From positions 372,001 through 436,000 of the forward strand of contig JAQGBZ010000011.1 in assembly GCA_034687125.1 (NCBI GenBank): 64,000 nucleotides of DNA, read 5' to 3'. The notes beneath the pieces were generated by a model. It searched no databases, was not told the DNA's origin, and worked only from the letters and a program-made list of their open reading frames with translations. Made by a program: the position numbers and the translations under genes. Shown here one piece after another: positions 38,184 to 55,300 of the stretch; the first letter of the stretch is position 1, and each line of letters starts with the position of its first letter. This DNA comes from Neelides folsomi. Its lineage: Eukaryota > Arthropoda > Collembola > Neelipleona > Neelidae.

Positions 38184-41100
38184 TTATTTTGATACAATAT
38201 TGTCTTTTTTGGGTTTAGCGTGGACGTGGAGGTTCTTCATATGAAGTTTGCTTCCAACATGGCACATTAATTTAGTTGTTCCTGTAATGACTTCCTGACA
38301 GCTCTCACAATGATAAAGTGGTTGTTTGGCTTTGATCTCTTTATATGCTTTCAAGACATGAGACGCTCCTTCAAGATGAGTTCGGAATTTCTAAATATTT
38401 GAAAGATAAAACGTTAGCAAAACAATATATTCCAATCAAAATTTAACTTATTGTGAGTTGATAATTATATTCGACATTGTAAAGTTTTAAGATCTCACCA
38501 TTTCATCCGAGCAAGTGACTTTGCAAGTTGGACAGTAAAAAGTCAGCTTTCCATTGATTTCTTTGGCAAATTGAGCGATTTGACCAAAGTGTGCATTGAA
38601 ACCATTAAGAATGGGCCATTCTTGTTCTTTAAGAGTGGACATGTATTTGGAACCATACCTGATAATAAGTATATTATGGACTTTAAAAATCTTTTGCATA
38701 TCATTTTGTCACTAACATTGGGGAAAGTTAAAATAGAGAACACAAGCTAAAGTCAATATCAATAACAATATGAGTATTTTTTCCATTTTAACCTTTTTAT
38801 TGTTAAGTAAAAGTACATAATAATATAAGTACGATATAATATATAGTAAACATAATTCATATTTAGTTATGGCTTATACCAAAAATACAGATATAAAGTA
38901 TAATATCTTTTATTCATACAGTACCAACTCATTCATGGTTCATGTCTAATTAGAGTAAGTATGGATAATATTAAACCTTTGTTTTAACTCTCTCTGAAGT
39001 GTGATGATTTCCTTTTCTTTTTCAAAAATTCCCTTCAATTTATCAACCTTTTCTCTAAACTCGATTTCGTTCTCTGGTGTCTTTTTCAGATTTTCGCAAA
39101 GCTCATCAACTTCTCTTTCCAGGCGCTCTTGGGTTGCGAACATGTTCATGTGCATGTCATGCAGGTAACTTCGCTGAATCCTAAATATAACATTTAAGTA
39201 TTAACTATCCATCTTTTAAATCTATCTGTATCTGTACGATTTATTAATGAAGAAAGCAATATTGAAATCTTGGGATATTGTATGGATAATTGTTATGAAT
39301 CTTGGCTAATCATACGTGTTTATGTTCTTGAGGAAGATTTTGCTAAAAACTTTATGTTTTCTAAAGGGAATGGCTTCAAATCCGCTTTTAGCAATCATAG
39401 GTGCTCGGAGTCTCTTGGGTTGATCCAAAGGAGGTCTCAAAGTGGTTTTTTTGCTTGGAATTGCAGGTCGAGGTGAAACGGGTGTAAACCCAAGCTGCCT
39501 GTGGTTACTCGGTTGGATTTTAATTGCCGATGTTGATTTCTTCTTTTTAACAATCGTGTCAAAGTTCTTGAAAGAAATGACCTTCGACGGAACTTTGCTA
39601 ACTTTGCCAACTTCTTTCTTATTCATATTGGTGTCAGCAACGGATTTCTTAGATTCGGGAGTTTTAGTCGACTGCTTCTTTACAACTGAAGTTGGTTTCT
39701 TCTCCTTTCCTTCTGTGATGTCAGCAATGAGGTCATAAAGGGCCGTGAGTGATTTCTTGTTCAAATTCTTAATGGTCGCTTTCTTCACCTTCTCCATTTC
39801 ATCATGGAGGGAAGTTACTGAAGAGCTCTTCGACTTTTTCTTCGTTTCAATGCTGATGGTTTCGTTGAAGAAAGCTGACAAGTTATTTTTACTCTCTTTT
39901 TTCTCCTCTTCTGCAATAAGATGATCAATGCTGTCAATTGGACTTTTTTCAATCTCAGGAGGTGAAACTTTCTTGGCCAGTTTTAATTTACCGCTCGAAA
40001 TGGGCTTGGGTTTTTTTGGAGCTTTTTTAGATGATTGAACTTTCGGTTTCGGCTTTAACGTCTTTTCAAATTCGAAATCATCTTCGAGATCGTCAAACAT
40101 CTTTTTAGCCTTAAGGGCCAATTCTTTCATAACGGAGTCTCTTTTGAATCCTTTAACGCTCATATCGCTCTCGATGTAATCAGGAACTTTTGGTCCTTTA
40201 TGTGGCCCAAGTGATCTTGATCTCGCTTTCTCTGCCTTCACAGTGCTCTTGGGTCTCTTCTTCGGGCTCTCAATGGCAGTTTCGACATTCTCATTTTTCT
40301 CATTTCCTCCCTCTTCCTTCTCATCCGAATCTTTTTCATTCTTTGGAGAAGTTTCTTTTTTCGGAGTTGCCGATTCCTTTTCCTTTTGGGGAGCTTTTGC
40401 ACTTTTTGATCGTGACTCTTTTGCACGATTCCCTTTTGCAGTTTGAGGTTTTTCTGACTGTGTGGCTTCACTTTGCACAGACTTTTTGGAAACTTCTTTT
40501 TTAGGTTTCAACTTGTCTTCGCTCTTTTTAGGACGAAGTTCTTGAAAGCGTGTTGCTAAAGCGGTTTTTGACAAATTTTGTTCCTCAGGCTCGACGGGAA
40601 CTTTCGGTTCGGGTTTCTTTTTTGGCTTCGTTGAGACTGATTTGCTTTTAACTGCATCTGGTTTCTTAGCAAGGCCAACTTTTGTTACAGACACGGCTTT
40701 ACCGATTCCTTTGGATCCGAATTCATCTTCAAATGCTGCTGAGTTTAAACGGGATCGAGCATTCCTTTGTTTCTTCAGAGAAGCAGCCTTTTGCTTTTCC
40801 CGTTCAATGGCCATTTCAAGCATTCTGTCTTTGTTCTCATCTGGGTCTGGTTCCTCGTCCTTTGGCATGTATTTGTTTATGATTTTCATCGTTTCGTCTA
40901 ATTCGGCGATTCTTTGTTCTGGACCAACAGTATAATCAGGTTCTTCTTTCAATTCAAAATTAACTCAATTCAATAAAGATTGACAATGCCTTATCGATAA
41001 GTAAGTATTTGTAGTTTGCATTAGCATCATAAATAATTACAGATAAGTTAGAAGAATAAAATTATGAACCTTTCTTATTTTCGTTTTTATTGTCATCTTC

Positions 41101-41258
41101 GGTTTTAGTGTGACGAAACTGCTTCTCTTTGTTCTTAAGTATAGTCCGCTTTGGAATCTATAAAAGTTTGGAATGTGCTAAATATGCAGGTATTTTTAAT
41201 ATTAAATATTGATAGAGTTGGATTGTTTTTTAAAAACTACCTTCTCTTCATTAGCCAT
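38184..41258 (-). CDS. Unrecognised 768-aa Lys/Glu-rich protein with two C-terminal C2H2 zinc fingers
   Basis: Six exons, all in phase: 41258-41241, 41157-41070, 40945-39316, 39180-38977, 38658-38499, 38390-38184. The first exon is 18 nt (M-A-N-E-E-K). Most of the protein is a low-complexity Lys/Glu/Ser/Pro region with many basic clusters, encoded by one 1.6-kb exon. A predicted coiled coil follows (near LEREVDELCENLKK and ITLQRELKQR). The end carries two widely spaced C2H2 fingers of the matrin/U1 type: C-P-T-C ... H-L-E-G-A-S-H, and C-E-S-C ... H-V-G-S-K-L-H. These fingers usually bind RNA or dsRNA, so a nuclear or centrosomal scaffold is possible, but that is inference. I cannot name an orthologue. 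Confidence 0.75.
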
Positions 41259-42047
41259 TTTAAGTTTCGGAATTCACCAATGATTCATTAAAACATGATG
41301 TTGTTATTAATACTAATCGAGAAGATTAAACAATCACAAATAATTTAAAATCAAAGTTTTCTGTGAATTTGAACGGCTAATAGCTAAATAAGTAACTAAC
41401 AATTTTTAAGGAATTCCAAGATTTTTTTAAGCAATTAATAATGTTTGCATGGAAATGTGTGGACTGTGGAGCAATGATCATGAAATAAATTGTCTTACTA
41501 TCTTATAAGCTCCTCTTGTTGTTTGAAACACAATTGTGTATATTAAAAGTCATAGAGGAGTACCATACATAAGGTTTTAAATAGTAAGTTAAGAAATTCT
41601 TTATGAGTTTGATTAAATAAGCATATTCACAGTCACGAAAAATTTTTTACTATAAAATAATACGATATTTATTCAATTTATAAAAATCAGCGCACGACAT
41701 TTATTTTTACTAATTGTAAATTATAAGAACATGGCCCAATGCCCAATCATACATTTATATTAGTTTTGATTTAAAATCCAATCCAAGTTTTATAATTTTA
41801 ATCGGATTATTTATCTAATATGTAACCTTTTAAACTGTACAATATCGTTAGTTCCTACAGGTCGACTGCTAATTGTAATAAGTAATAACGTAAAATAATG
41901 TATCTGTAATAACATAACATAACATATAGAGATACATAGAGTGGGAGTGGGATTATCTCCTTACAGTAAAGTTTAGCGTCAGGCGTCTCGCGACTTAAAG
42001 AGTCTCAGCGATAGTTTAACAGTACTACGTATACGACATCATCTTGA
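41259..42047. other. Intergenic region
   Basis: About 790 bp of AT-rich DNA between two minus-strand genes: promoter of the zinc-finger gene and 3' UTR of the carboxypeptidase gene. Nothing else seen. Confidence 0.5.
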
Positions 42048-45000
42048 TCATGATTGTTGTTTTTTGTGATGTGTTTTTTTCAATTTACTTTTCTTTGCCT
42101 TAAAGGCAGCGCTATCCGATTTTTTAATACTGTTAAAGGCCGTTTCTCCTTCAAGAGATTTCTCTTTTGTAAAGCAGACTTTAAGGTTAGTTTGAAATAA
42201 ATTAGTTTCAGATTTATCATTTAACGATTTTGATTTTGTCAATGTTTTTTGACTTTTTTCGAATTTGAGATGATTGACTCTAGTAAAGGGATTATCTGCA
42301 TTCACAGTCTTAGCACCTATTGTATTAGTTTTGGCCTGAGAAGTTGGAAGTGTTCCAGTTTCATCACCGTTCTCATTACTCAAGCTATGCTCCGTCCATG
42401 AGATCCTTCTATGAGAATTAGTTCTCGGAACTGCTAAGGACTCATCAATCTCTTTCTTTCTCCCTTTTGTTAATTTCAAATTGTCAATGGTAAGATTGTT
42501 GTGATGTGAAGTGGATGAAGTGGAGGGCGTGGTTCCAAGGCTCCGTCGTCTCTCTTGTAAATATTTCAACGTTCCTCCTTGCTGTCGTCGCTCCGATCTC
42601 ATTTGTCTTAGCTCATCAGTACTTCGGGCCACGATTTTAATCTTTGACAATTTTTTCTTTTCTGGTCCATCTTTTTTTATATCCATTCTGAAATTAATTT
42701 AGTTAATTAATTTAGTTATGAGTTTTACTACACTGTATATGATTATTGAAAATTTTAATATAGGTAATATTTTTACTTTTTTGAAGACGGGGCCAAATGC
42801 AAAAGAGATAGTTCATGTAAAATCTGTGATGCAGGACTCAAATGTCTATAGAATTTTCGATTTTTGATAACACTATCATCGTCATCACATTCATCTTCAG
42901 AATGAGATAAAGGTGGTTCTTCCTTCATGTTTACTTTTTTACCACCTTTTCCAACAGCCGGGAGACTGAAGGGATCATCGAATAAAATATTCGTACATTT
43001 AGTCTGCACGGGTTTTCTGGGCTCTTTGTCTGAAATATTATCAAACTTTTTATATTTTCTTCGGAATTTATTTTCCGGTGAAAGTTGTTCGCCTTCTTCC
43101 ATTTTGTCAATGACTTCCTTTTGGCTCAAATCTTCTAATTGGTCCGGCAATTGACTGCAACTACGTGTACTGATTTTGGTATTAACTGGTAAAGTTTTAC
43201 TCTTGAAAATTGTCCTTTCCTTCAAATTAGTCGTTTGCTTTTTCTTCTTATTCAATCTCAATGAAAATTGGCGTTTGATTGGTTTTCTTTGTGTGGCACT
43301 TCTCTTCTCGTCCTCGGAATCAGTCTCACTATGCGAAAGACTATCAAAATATGAACATGTATTTGCGAAAAGCATTGAGTGATTTTTAAGCGTTGCATCT
43401 ATTTTTCAGTATATAAAAGTGGAGAATACCTTGAGTAGTCAGATATTGCAACATTAATTGGTTCCTCTGCTGTGGATCCTCCTTCATACAACTTCATAAG
43501 TATTTTTTCTCGTATTTTTTCCTGAGTTGTAAAAATATTTTTAAATTTGACATTTGACACTGATGATATTTATATTTATAACATCAGTGACTTATGTATT
43601 GTATCAGTAATTGAAGGCAATACCTTTTCTGGACTAGGATCTGAGTAATCCATGAGTGTTTCGCAAAAGTGACGCCCAATTGCTTCATAATCTGAAGTAT
43701 TAAAATGCGTTTGCTGTCTGGAAGAAAGTGTCGAACCTCCAAGTGACACTTCAAGTGTAAAACTAGAGTAGTATGAAAGCAATTTAATATTTAGTTTGCC
43801 AATATATATATAATTTACGATTATTAACTGCTTTTTACCTGTTCGCGACGCCTAAAGTCCAAGCAAAAACTCTTCCTGTACCTTCTTTACTTCTTTGTAT
43901 TTTGAATTTACAGCTTTGAAAGGAAAACTTAAAAAACAAAGATTTCATTAGTTCATTAGACCTAATGCAATTCCCAATCTAACATTAAGCTCTCACCTTA
44001 TCAGAAGCATTTTTATGCATCATGAGAGGAAAGACTTGCTCTATCAATCTTTTTTCTGGAACTCTTTTATTTTCACATCCATAAATGAACACATTATGTC
44101 TTCGTGAATGCCCATGGAGGTCAATGTAAAGGAACACGCCATTTTCTTCGACTAGCCGTCGCAACATTACTTTGGTATGGTAAATTTGAGGAAATGCTTC
44201 TCGAAGAACCTATCGTGACAAATATGCATCTTATTAAATGCAATCTTAATAAATCAGATTATATATCGACCTATAAATATTGATCTAATTTGTAGTAAAT
44301 TGTTATTTTTTGTTTGTCGTTAATTTATCACTGCAATTACTTTGATGTTTAATGACTAATAGCAATTTATAGTGTTTCATATTCTATCCACTTACGGTTC
44401 TGTATTGTCTATTAAGATCCTGGCCTAATAAGCAGCACCGAGAATTTCCAACAATGACCCCATCAGGATTCAACATTGGAATGAGTTTAAAAATAAATCT
44501 CTCCCGTAGTTCCTACAAAAAAAATTCTTTGAATAAAATGGATTATTCATTTTAAGAGTAAAATAGAGTTAAGTAAGGTATCTCATGTTAAGAAAGATGT
44601 TTCCCCTTATATTTAGATATCAATATTTGGTTCCACACATACTATTTATTTATATATAAAGTAATATGCCAGTTTTTTTGCTTTTTGCAAGCTAGTGAAT
44701 ATGACTATGGCCAACATTGTGCAATAAAGCGATTTATCAAGACTATTATTTGCTTGACATGAATACTTAATATTAGCATTTATTTATGTAAAGAAATCTA
44801 ATAAAGCAAAATGTATCTCTCATACAATTCTATGTTTAGGTTCTATTCATAAATACATGTTACGATTGTGTAACTACTTTAGTGTTTGTATTTATTATTT
44901 GAAGTTAATATTTCTTCATGAAAGACGAAAGAAAATTATTTATAACTTATATTTTAATTTTGATTTTAAATAAGGGATAGCTATTGATTAATACACATAT

Positions 45001-48000
45001 CCTATGTAATGAAATATTTTTGATTGATTGATCATTCATGAAAGGTGACGACAAGAAATATTACTGAATATTGATTTATCCTTTAACTATTAATTCTCCT
45101 ATCGATCTGTTTTTCTTGTTGAAAATATGGCATAAGCCCATAATAAAATATGTTATTTATACTTACTTCCTGTATCATAAAATAAACATATTTTATGTTT
45201 AAGATTACTGATATCATTAACTTGTTAGATTTACTTTAACTATCTCTGTGTACCTATACTAGATACAACATAGTGTATAGAATAATATGTATCATGTGTT
45301 GTGTGTGTGTATTTTTTTACATATGGTCAGGTGCAGTGAAGTGAATGCAAACACTTGACAGGTTGTCTATTACAAAGTTCATTATTCATGTCATTGCTTG
45401 CATTATTTTGGCAATAAATCTTGACAAAAAGCCAATATTGACATTTATCAAACCTGGGCATGAGGGTTTTCGCTTATTAGGAAGTCAATGATCCCTTTCA
45501 TCATATAAGAACCTGAAAATAAAAATTCTTTAACTCTCAGTACCTGCAAAACTATATTATACATTGTACATGTAAATCTGCAATAGAAAATTATGATTAA
45601 ACAAGTCTTTGAATTTACTTTGAGTCTCTCCAGGATGAACACGAGCAGATATTACCACGACTGGTTTCTAAAATTACATTTAAAATCTTCTGTAATTAGA
45701 GTTATTCGTTCTTTTATATTTTAATTCTTATGAACAAATGTAATTTACCTTTGGACTTTCATCCAAATTGTTTGCAGGAGAACTTATAGTCAGGACATAG
45801 ACGTTATTTCCAGCCAAAGAACGACATAGCAGTCTTTGTTGACAAACCTTTGACTTAATTCGATCGGTCTATAATTTTTTTAGAATTTTACAGCTACTTT
45901 TGCATAAAGTAAATATGTACAAAGTTTATAACTTTTTTTTTATTAAATTGCAATATTAAAAAACATACCTCAATGTGATTGAGATAACTTTGCAACTTTG
46001 AATAAGTGTAAGGATAACATTGAGCTATGTAAACAGTATCATTTGAGTGCCGGAACTTCATATTAAATGTAAGTGTATAAGATGAATCTTCTGAACTATG
46101 AATGTAAATATAAAGTTGCATATCATCAGTAATGAGTCTGTTTATTGTATGTTATTATTTTTGTTTAATGACAAATGCCTATAAAAAAGTACAAAATTAG
46201 CTTACGTGATATCATTTTTATAGTATGCAATGTTGTATCCACATCTTGTCCATCCAGAATTGCTGATTTGAGAGTCTTTTTCTGAATACATCAAGGGTTT
46301 AAGTCCAAATCGATATAGGCTATCTGGTTTGTTCAAATTTACAATCGAAAACCTATGAATTTAAATATTATCAGTTACAATACCTATTTGAAAAATGATA
46401 TGCAAATTTGGATGAAGTGTCTATGAATCCTGAATTATAATACCTGTAAATAATATTTTCTTTCATGTTCTGAATTCTGAAGTAAAACCATTGAGAGTTT
46501 CTGTCAGTATACCTGAGACATCGTTTAATTAAACTTAAAATAGCCCAATTATAAAATATTGGTAATAATTTTGAGAAGTAGAAGTACAATTCTTACAATA
46601 AAATAACTTTTAATCCTATTAGATTTAATTATTTTAACTATATTAGATTATTTAGATTAAATTGCATACATGTCTGGTTTCAAGTAGAGCTCATAATAAA
46701 CATTTGTAATTTTCAGAGCTTTCCTCAAGTTCCCACTTTCAAACCGAGACTCGAATTTGAGCGTATTTAAGTCAATATCGTAAGTTTGAAGTTCTTCAGC
46801 TCCTCCCACACACGATCGACAGAACTGTTGGCGTTTACGCACAGGAAATGAGAAAGAGAGTTCAAAAATGTCATTATCATTATCATCGACCAAATAATTG
46901 AAGTGAAAACATTTGAGCAAGGCTGAGAATTACAAAGTCTGCTAACATCAACATCAATACGAACGTTCTTTCTATACCTTTCACTCTCAATTGTTTAAAC
47001 CACCCCAATACAATACAAATTGGAGAATTTGAACTTTTCATCTTATTTTTAATGAGACAAATACACGACTTACATAGTCAACGGACAACTTTGGCTCGTA
47101 ATGGTAAACTATTGTTCCCATTTCTTCACCGACGGGTTTTGGCTGAGGCTCTATATTATTTGACATGTAAAATGGCTCGGGCTTCTTTGGCATGCAGTCT
47201 ATATGTTTGATTTTTTCAGGAATGACCTAAAAAATACGGACAAATTTTTTATTGTCTTTAAATGATCAAATTTAAGAGTTAATCACTTAAAATGTTACCT
47301 GACACTCAATTGGCCATTTGGGAGGATGTAGAAGCGAAGCAGTACTGTAAAGATCTCGCGGTTCTCTCAATTTACATTTGGGCTTTTCTGTAGAGCTATC
47401 CAAATGCAAAGGAAGTAAAGGAGAAAGTCTCGACTCGTTTGAAATACCACAACCTAAATTATATTTTAACACTTTATAAAACCAATAAAGTTAGTATCAT
47501 AATAATAAATAACAATAATAATAAACCAATTGCAGCTGTATATTTGTATTAAATATATAATAAAGTGATATAAATAGTAAAAAAATCAAAAAGAGTCACG
47601 TAATAATAATGAAAATAATGATACAATCGTACATAAGAAAAATAATGTATAAATGCAATTGAATAAAATATGTATTTGTAATTATAACATTGTTTAAAAG
47701 TACATGCAGATAAAAAAAGAGTTAATTCAACCTCGATGAAGAATTGGGAAAAATTTACTTTGTAACTCTATTACGCTCATGACTTCAGGAATGCGAATGT
47801 TGGCCAGCAAATGAAGAAATGATCGACCGTTGGTTGTTGATGCGGACGCTAATGCTCCTAATACATATTAGAATAAGTTTTGGGGGGAGTTTGGCGGAAA
47901 GTTACAGGGCTGGAGAAACCAAATAGGCAGTCGATTAATCACATTCTCTTCCTGGATCGTTCCAAACTTCCAAACACTGACATATGAATAGGAAAGGGGA

Positions 48001-48312
48001 AACTCAGGTCTGGTAAGGATACTTCCAATTTCTCCTGGTTGAGGAAAGGACTTGGGGGAATTAGGGTCGGAACAAACGTCAGGAGATTCCATGAGAAAGG
48101 TTAATGCAGGAGGTGGAGAGAGAAAGAGTGAGGAACCGCAATTGGGAAATGAGCTTACCCTCGAGCAATCCAATGAGCCGGATTCCTCGAGACTGTCTGT
48201 TAGGACATTTCATGAGCCCAAATGGCCATGTGCCTCTTTCTCCGACGACTCGACCAAATTGACTCGGCACGAGTCCACAGGAGACTTTTCTTTTCTTCAT
48301 CACACCACACAT
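42048..48312 (-). CDS. AGBL2: Cytosolic carboxypeptidase, CCP2/3 (AGBL2/AGBL3) type
   Basis: Predicted tubulin deglutamylase (M14 metallocarboxypeptidase) of cilia and cytosol. Exons: 48312-48159, 47857-47759, 47453-47299, 47226-47074, 46824-46670, 46512-46444, 46352-46206, 46095-45969, 45868-45749, 45667-45619, 45512-45454, 44512-44396, 44209-43997, 43927-43839, 43762-43624, 43521-43430, 43340-42777, 42687-42048, giving 1,046 aa in phase. The CCP N-domain shows [25 protein letters not shown] and [13 protein letters not shown]. The zinc site is HPGET plus the His of [16 protein letters not shown]; substrate-binding LNPDGV and DLNRQY are present, and the catalytic Glu lies in FTLEVSLGG. All key residues are intact. 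The DLHGHS/FIYGC motif favours CCP2/3 over CCP1 and CCP5. A basic, disordered tail of about 400 residues ends the protein. The first exon and the acceptor at 46095 are the weakest points. Confidence 0.87.
44513..45453 (-). other. Large intron of the carboxypeptidase gene
   Basis: About 940 bp, AT-rich, far longer than the other introns of this gene. A short TGTG run lies near 45296-45312. No gene or clear transposon is visible. Confidence 0.5.
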
Positions 48313-49320
48313 GCTGATTCTCCACGGTCACAAATTGTACCAAATGTCAAATCAAATACACATTTATTTTTACTCATTTTGATCCAATTTGGGAAAGACA
48401 ATGACCAAATGCTTTTATAGACCTATAAATATAATTTTAAATGATTGCCTATTAAGTATGGCATTAAGGAGAATAGTAGTAAAATGAACATAAATTTTAA
48501 TTAAATGGAAAATGAACCTAACGAGTTTACATTTTTGTGGATTATACTGGGTACGTTTTTTGCCATTATTCTTTGCCGGTATCATCGATTCGAATTTGTA
48601 AATTTTTTTTACATATTTGATAAATTAGGTATTAGTGATTATTGATTATGTGAGATAAGTATTTAATTGTGGTTGAATGTAAATACATAATACATATAGT
48701 AAATCTCTTAATTATTTCTAGATTAACGTGTCATTGATTCGTTAAAAAGAAATCAAATAAAAATTACATAGAAGTTAAAATTGTAAGTGAAAATTTATGG
48801 CAGGAAGTCTGACTGATTAAGAAAAACTTATGAATATTTATAATGAGCACAAAAAAGTATCAAATGCAATGTGTAGAGGTATTTCAGTTCAAATACAATG
48901 AAACATATCGTTAATAATGGATTCTATTAGGTATACTCTTATATGACATATAGTGAGAATCAAATAGAATGAGAGTAAAATATGTTGACTTAAATGGAAT
49001 TTGTTCGCTTCTTCCACGAGTTCACAAAATTGACTTAACATTGATCAAACATTTTCAAGTTCCACACAAGTTAAGCAATGCAAGTTTGGAAAAATAACAA
49101 AAACCTTCGCTATTCATGCATGTGCTTAAATAATGTAATCAAGAAAAATGTATTCGTTCTTAGGTTGAATGAAACTTTATTTTTTGTCTGGATACGTTTT
49201 TATTAAAAAATGGCTTACAATTTACGAATGAATAACTAACTACGGATTTAATGATTTACATATTTTTAATCAAAAACTTATTATGAATTGTCAAATTGAC
49301 AATTGTTATTCGATTTTAAA
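48313..49320. other. Intergenic region between TTLL1 and the carboxypeptidase
   Basis: About 1.0 kb of AT-rich sequence. It must hold the TTLL1 3' UTR and the promoter of the downstream carboxypeptidase gene. No gene is supported. Confidence 0.5.
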
Positions 49321-52365
<3,045 letters not shown>

Positions 52366-55300
52366 TCAAGCTATGAGCAGAGGTTCATCGTCAGAAAAGC
52401 CTCGAATGACTGGTGTGTCTTGATCCTCTTCTAAAAAATAAATGAGAAAATAATTAATAATTAACCATCCAATTTTATAAAATAATCTAGGTGACATTTA
52501 GACAATTATATAAAATAATCTTATCATTTGAAAATAATTACCTAAATTTTGTTGGAACGTTGCGGAACCAGAATGTGTGCTATAATGAGAACTCGCGAAA
52601 TTGAAGAAAGACGTTTGCAAACGACGATGGCGAAAGAAGAATACGCCAAGGGCAATAACAAGAATTGACATGGCTGAAACAACCCCAAGGATAATTCCGT
52701 ATGCGCTGTTCTTACTGATCGACAATTCATCGCAGTGAATTTCATCTTCGTTATCGCCACAATCGTTATGCCCATCACATAGATGGGTTGATGTTAAACA
52801 CGCTTTCGACTTTTTGCAATAAAACATATTCTTCTTAATGTCACAACCCTAAAATAAATCGATTTTAAAATTTTAAAATAAATAAAGATATCAAATGTAT
52901 TAAATCCAACGACAAACTAATACCTCAATGGGCAATGGATGAGGAGCATCGGAACAGTCTGCTTCATCAGAGTGATCTGCATACAATATTTGAATGAGTA
53001 ATGTTTATAACACAGATATTTCCAGACATCATATAAACAATTCATCATACCTAGACAATCAAAATCTCCGTCGCATCTCCAATTACTCATGATGCATTCG
53101 TTATTTTTGCATTTGAATTTATAGGTAGGACATTCTTTTGTTTCGCACTCTTTGTGATCTTCGTCACTTCCATCCTGAAATAATAATACAAGTTAAAAAC
53201 GCACAATAAAAATTATGGATGTTTAAAGTTAATTGATACTTGTAGAATATATTTGTATTTATTATAATTAGCAAAGATTAGACTTACAAGGCAGTCTCTC
53301 TCCCCATCACAAACAGACTCCCTGTAAAAAATAGATGCAAAAATATTGTTAATATAACTTTATTTTTTGAAATAATTTTAAATTACATGCTGATGCACTG
53401 ATGCCCATTTTTGCAGTTAAATTCTTCAGCTGAAAAGAAAAAAATTATTAAATCAATTTCATTGTTCAAAATATACCTACTTGGGATTAGTAATTAGTTA
53501 TCAATATAGGCATTAATCGTAGATTAATAATAAAATTAAGATGGATTAAGCATAGTATTAATCAAATACCTTGACATCGACCAGTGTGTGTACAGTTCAT
53601 TTCATCAGAGTAGTCGTAACAATCATTTTCAGCTATGAAAATTATTTGTTATATTAATAATATGATATGTAAATGCTTAAGCAATTAATGTAAATAATAA
53701 AATCAAATTATAATTATTCTATTGTAAGAAACTAATTCATAAATTATAACTCACTATCGCACATCCATGCTTTGAGAATGCATTTTTTATTTTCACATTG
53801 AAATTCGTTTTCTTTGCATTGAGGACGTCCAGATTCTGAATAAAAAAACAAATTGATAGTTTACGATTATTTAGTTTAATAATAAAATATCTGTATTGCA
53901 TGAAAATTTTATTTAATTTAAAAATACTGCTTACGGCAGAGTTTTTCATCTTCATCGCTTGCATCTTCACAGTCCTTTTCTGAGTCGCATATCCATGTAT
54001 CAGAGATACATCGCTTATCAGAAAGACATTGAAATTGATGAGAAGCACACGTTGTGGCATCGCAATGTTCCTTCAAAAACAAGCCAAGTTTAATAAAAAA
54101 AAGTTCAATTTTAATGAAACATGTGTATGTTGTATTGTGTAATATGTATTACCTCATCACTCCCGTCTCCACAATCATCCTCGCCATCGCAAAACCATTT
54201 ATCGGGAATGCAAAAATCACTTTTACATTTAAATACTCCATCACCACTGCAGTTGGATACTAAAAGTTATAAAGATTATATTATCACAATTTCAAACAGA
54301 CAATGTGTAGAGATATAGTATAGTTAAGTAAGTATTTTTTGAATGTTTGTAACTTACAGCATTTGCCATTAGAATCTGTAGGTTTTCCATCTGGGCAAAG
54401 ACACGTTTCTTTACTTTGCATAAGACCATCGGGACAATCACATTCGTGAGTTCCATCGGGTTTCAATAAGCAAAGGTGTGTACAATTGTGGTTTGAAGAA
54501 CAAGCATTTTCCCCGATTTGAACTTTGGGGCCATACAACTGAAATGGGATAATGTAGTATAAATATTAATTTAAAACATCTTAAAATCTTAATAAAGCTT
54601 TGCATGTAATTAAACTTATGAACAAATAATACTGAAGTTGCAATTAATATTTCAGCAATATTTAAGTACAAATGTAAATAAGTTGAGTTTTGAAAATAAA
54701 ATTGATATACCTTCAAATCCATCAAGTTAAATCCACTTGTTACATTTGAAATAAGATCTTTCATATTGTCCTTGTCCTTAGGCACAACATAAATTCCTCG
54801 AGTTTTCCAATCATCCCAATAAATTTTGTCTTTATAAATTCCAACAGCAAATGGATGTCCCATACGGTGCTATAATAATTTCAATTTACGATAGTTATAA
54901 AATATAATCAATGATTCCAAAAGGATCCACAGTTAAATATATTGTACTATACATTATTATTGTAAAGATTTATTTAAAAAAACATACTTCATTAATGAAA
55001 ATAAGTTTAATGTTTTTTCCATCAAAATCGGAGGACATCATTTTATCCAATCTAGCATCTACCCAATAAATTCTTTCAGTACTAAAATCAAGAGCAATTC
55101 CATTGGGCCATTTAAGAATAGCAGGTTCGGTTTTTGTATTAACAACAATTTTGTTGACATTTGACCCATTTAGCCACGATCTTCCTATCATTGGGTTATC
55201 ACTAGACCAATCACACCAGAACAAAAATCTGAAAATAAATAATATTGTTAATTAGCTAGTCGAAAAATAAATCTATCAAGGTAGTACATTATACAGGCGC

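Noticed and set aside
38718-38787. Possible signal-peptide exon (MEKILILLLILTL) before the zinc-finger exons
   Set aside because: Its donor does not join the 38658 exon in phase, whereas the 38977 donor of the upstream coiled-coil exon does. It is a chance frame within an intron.
39442-40935. Several plus-strand frames of 60-104 codons
   Set aside because: Shadows of the Lys/Glu-rich minus-strand exon 40945-39316; their Ser/Phe/Leu-rich translations are the expected antisense product.
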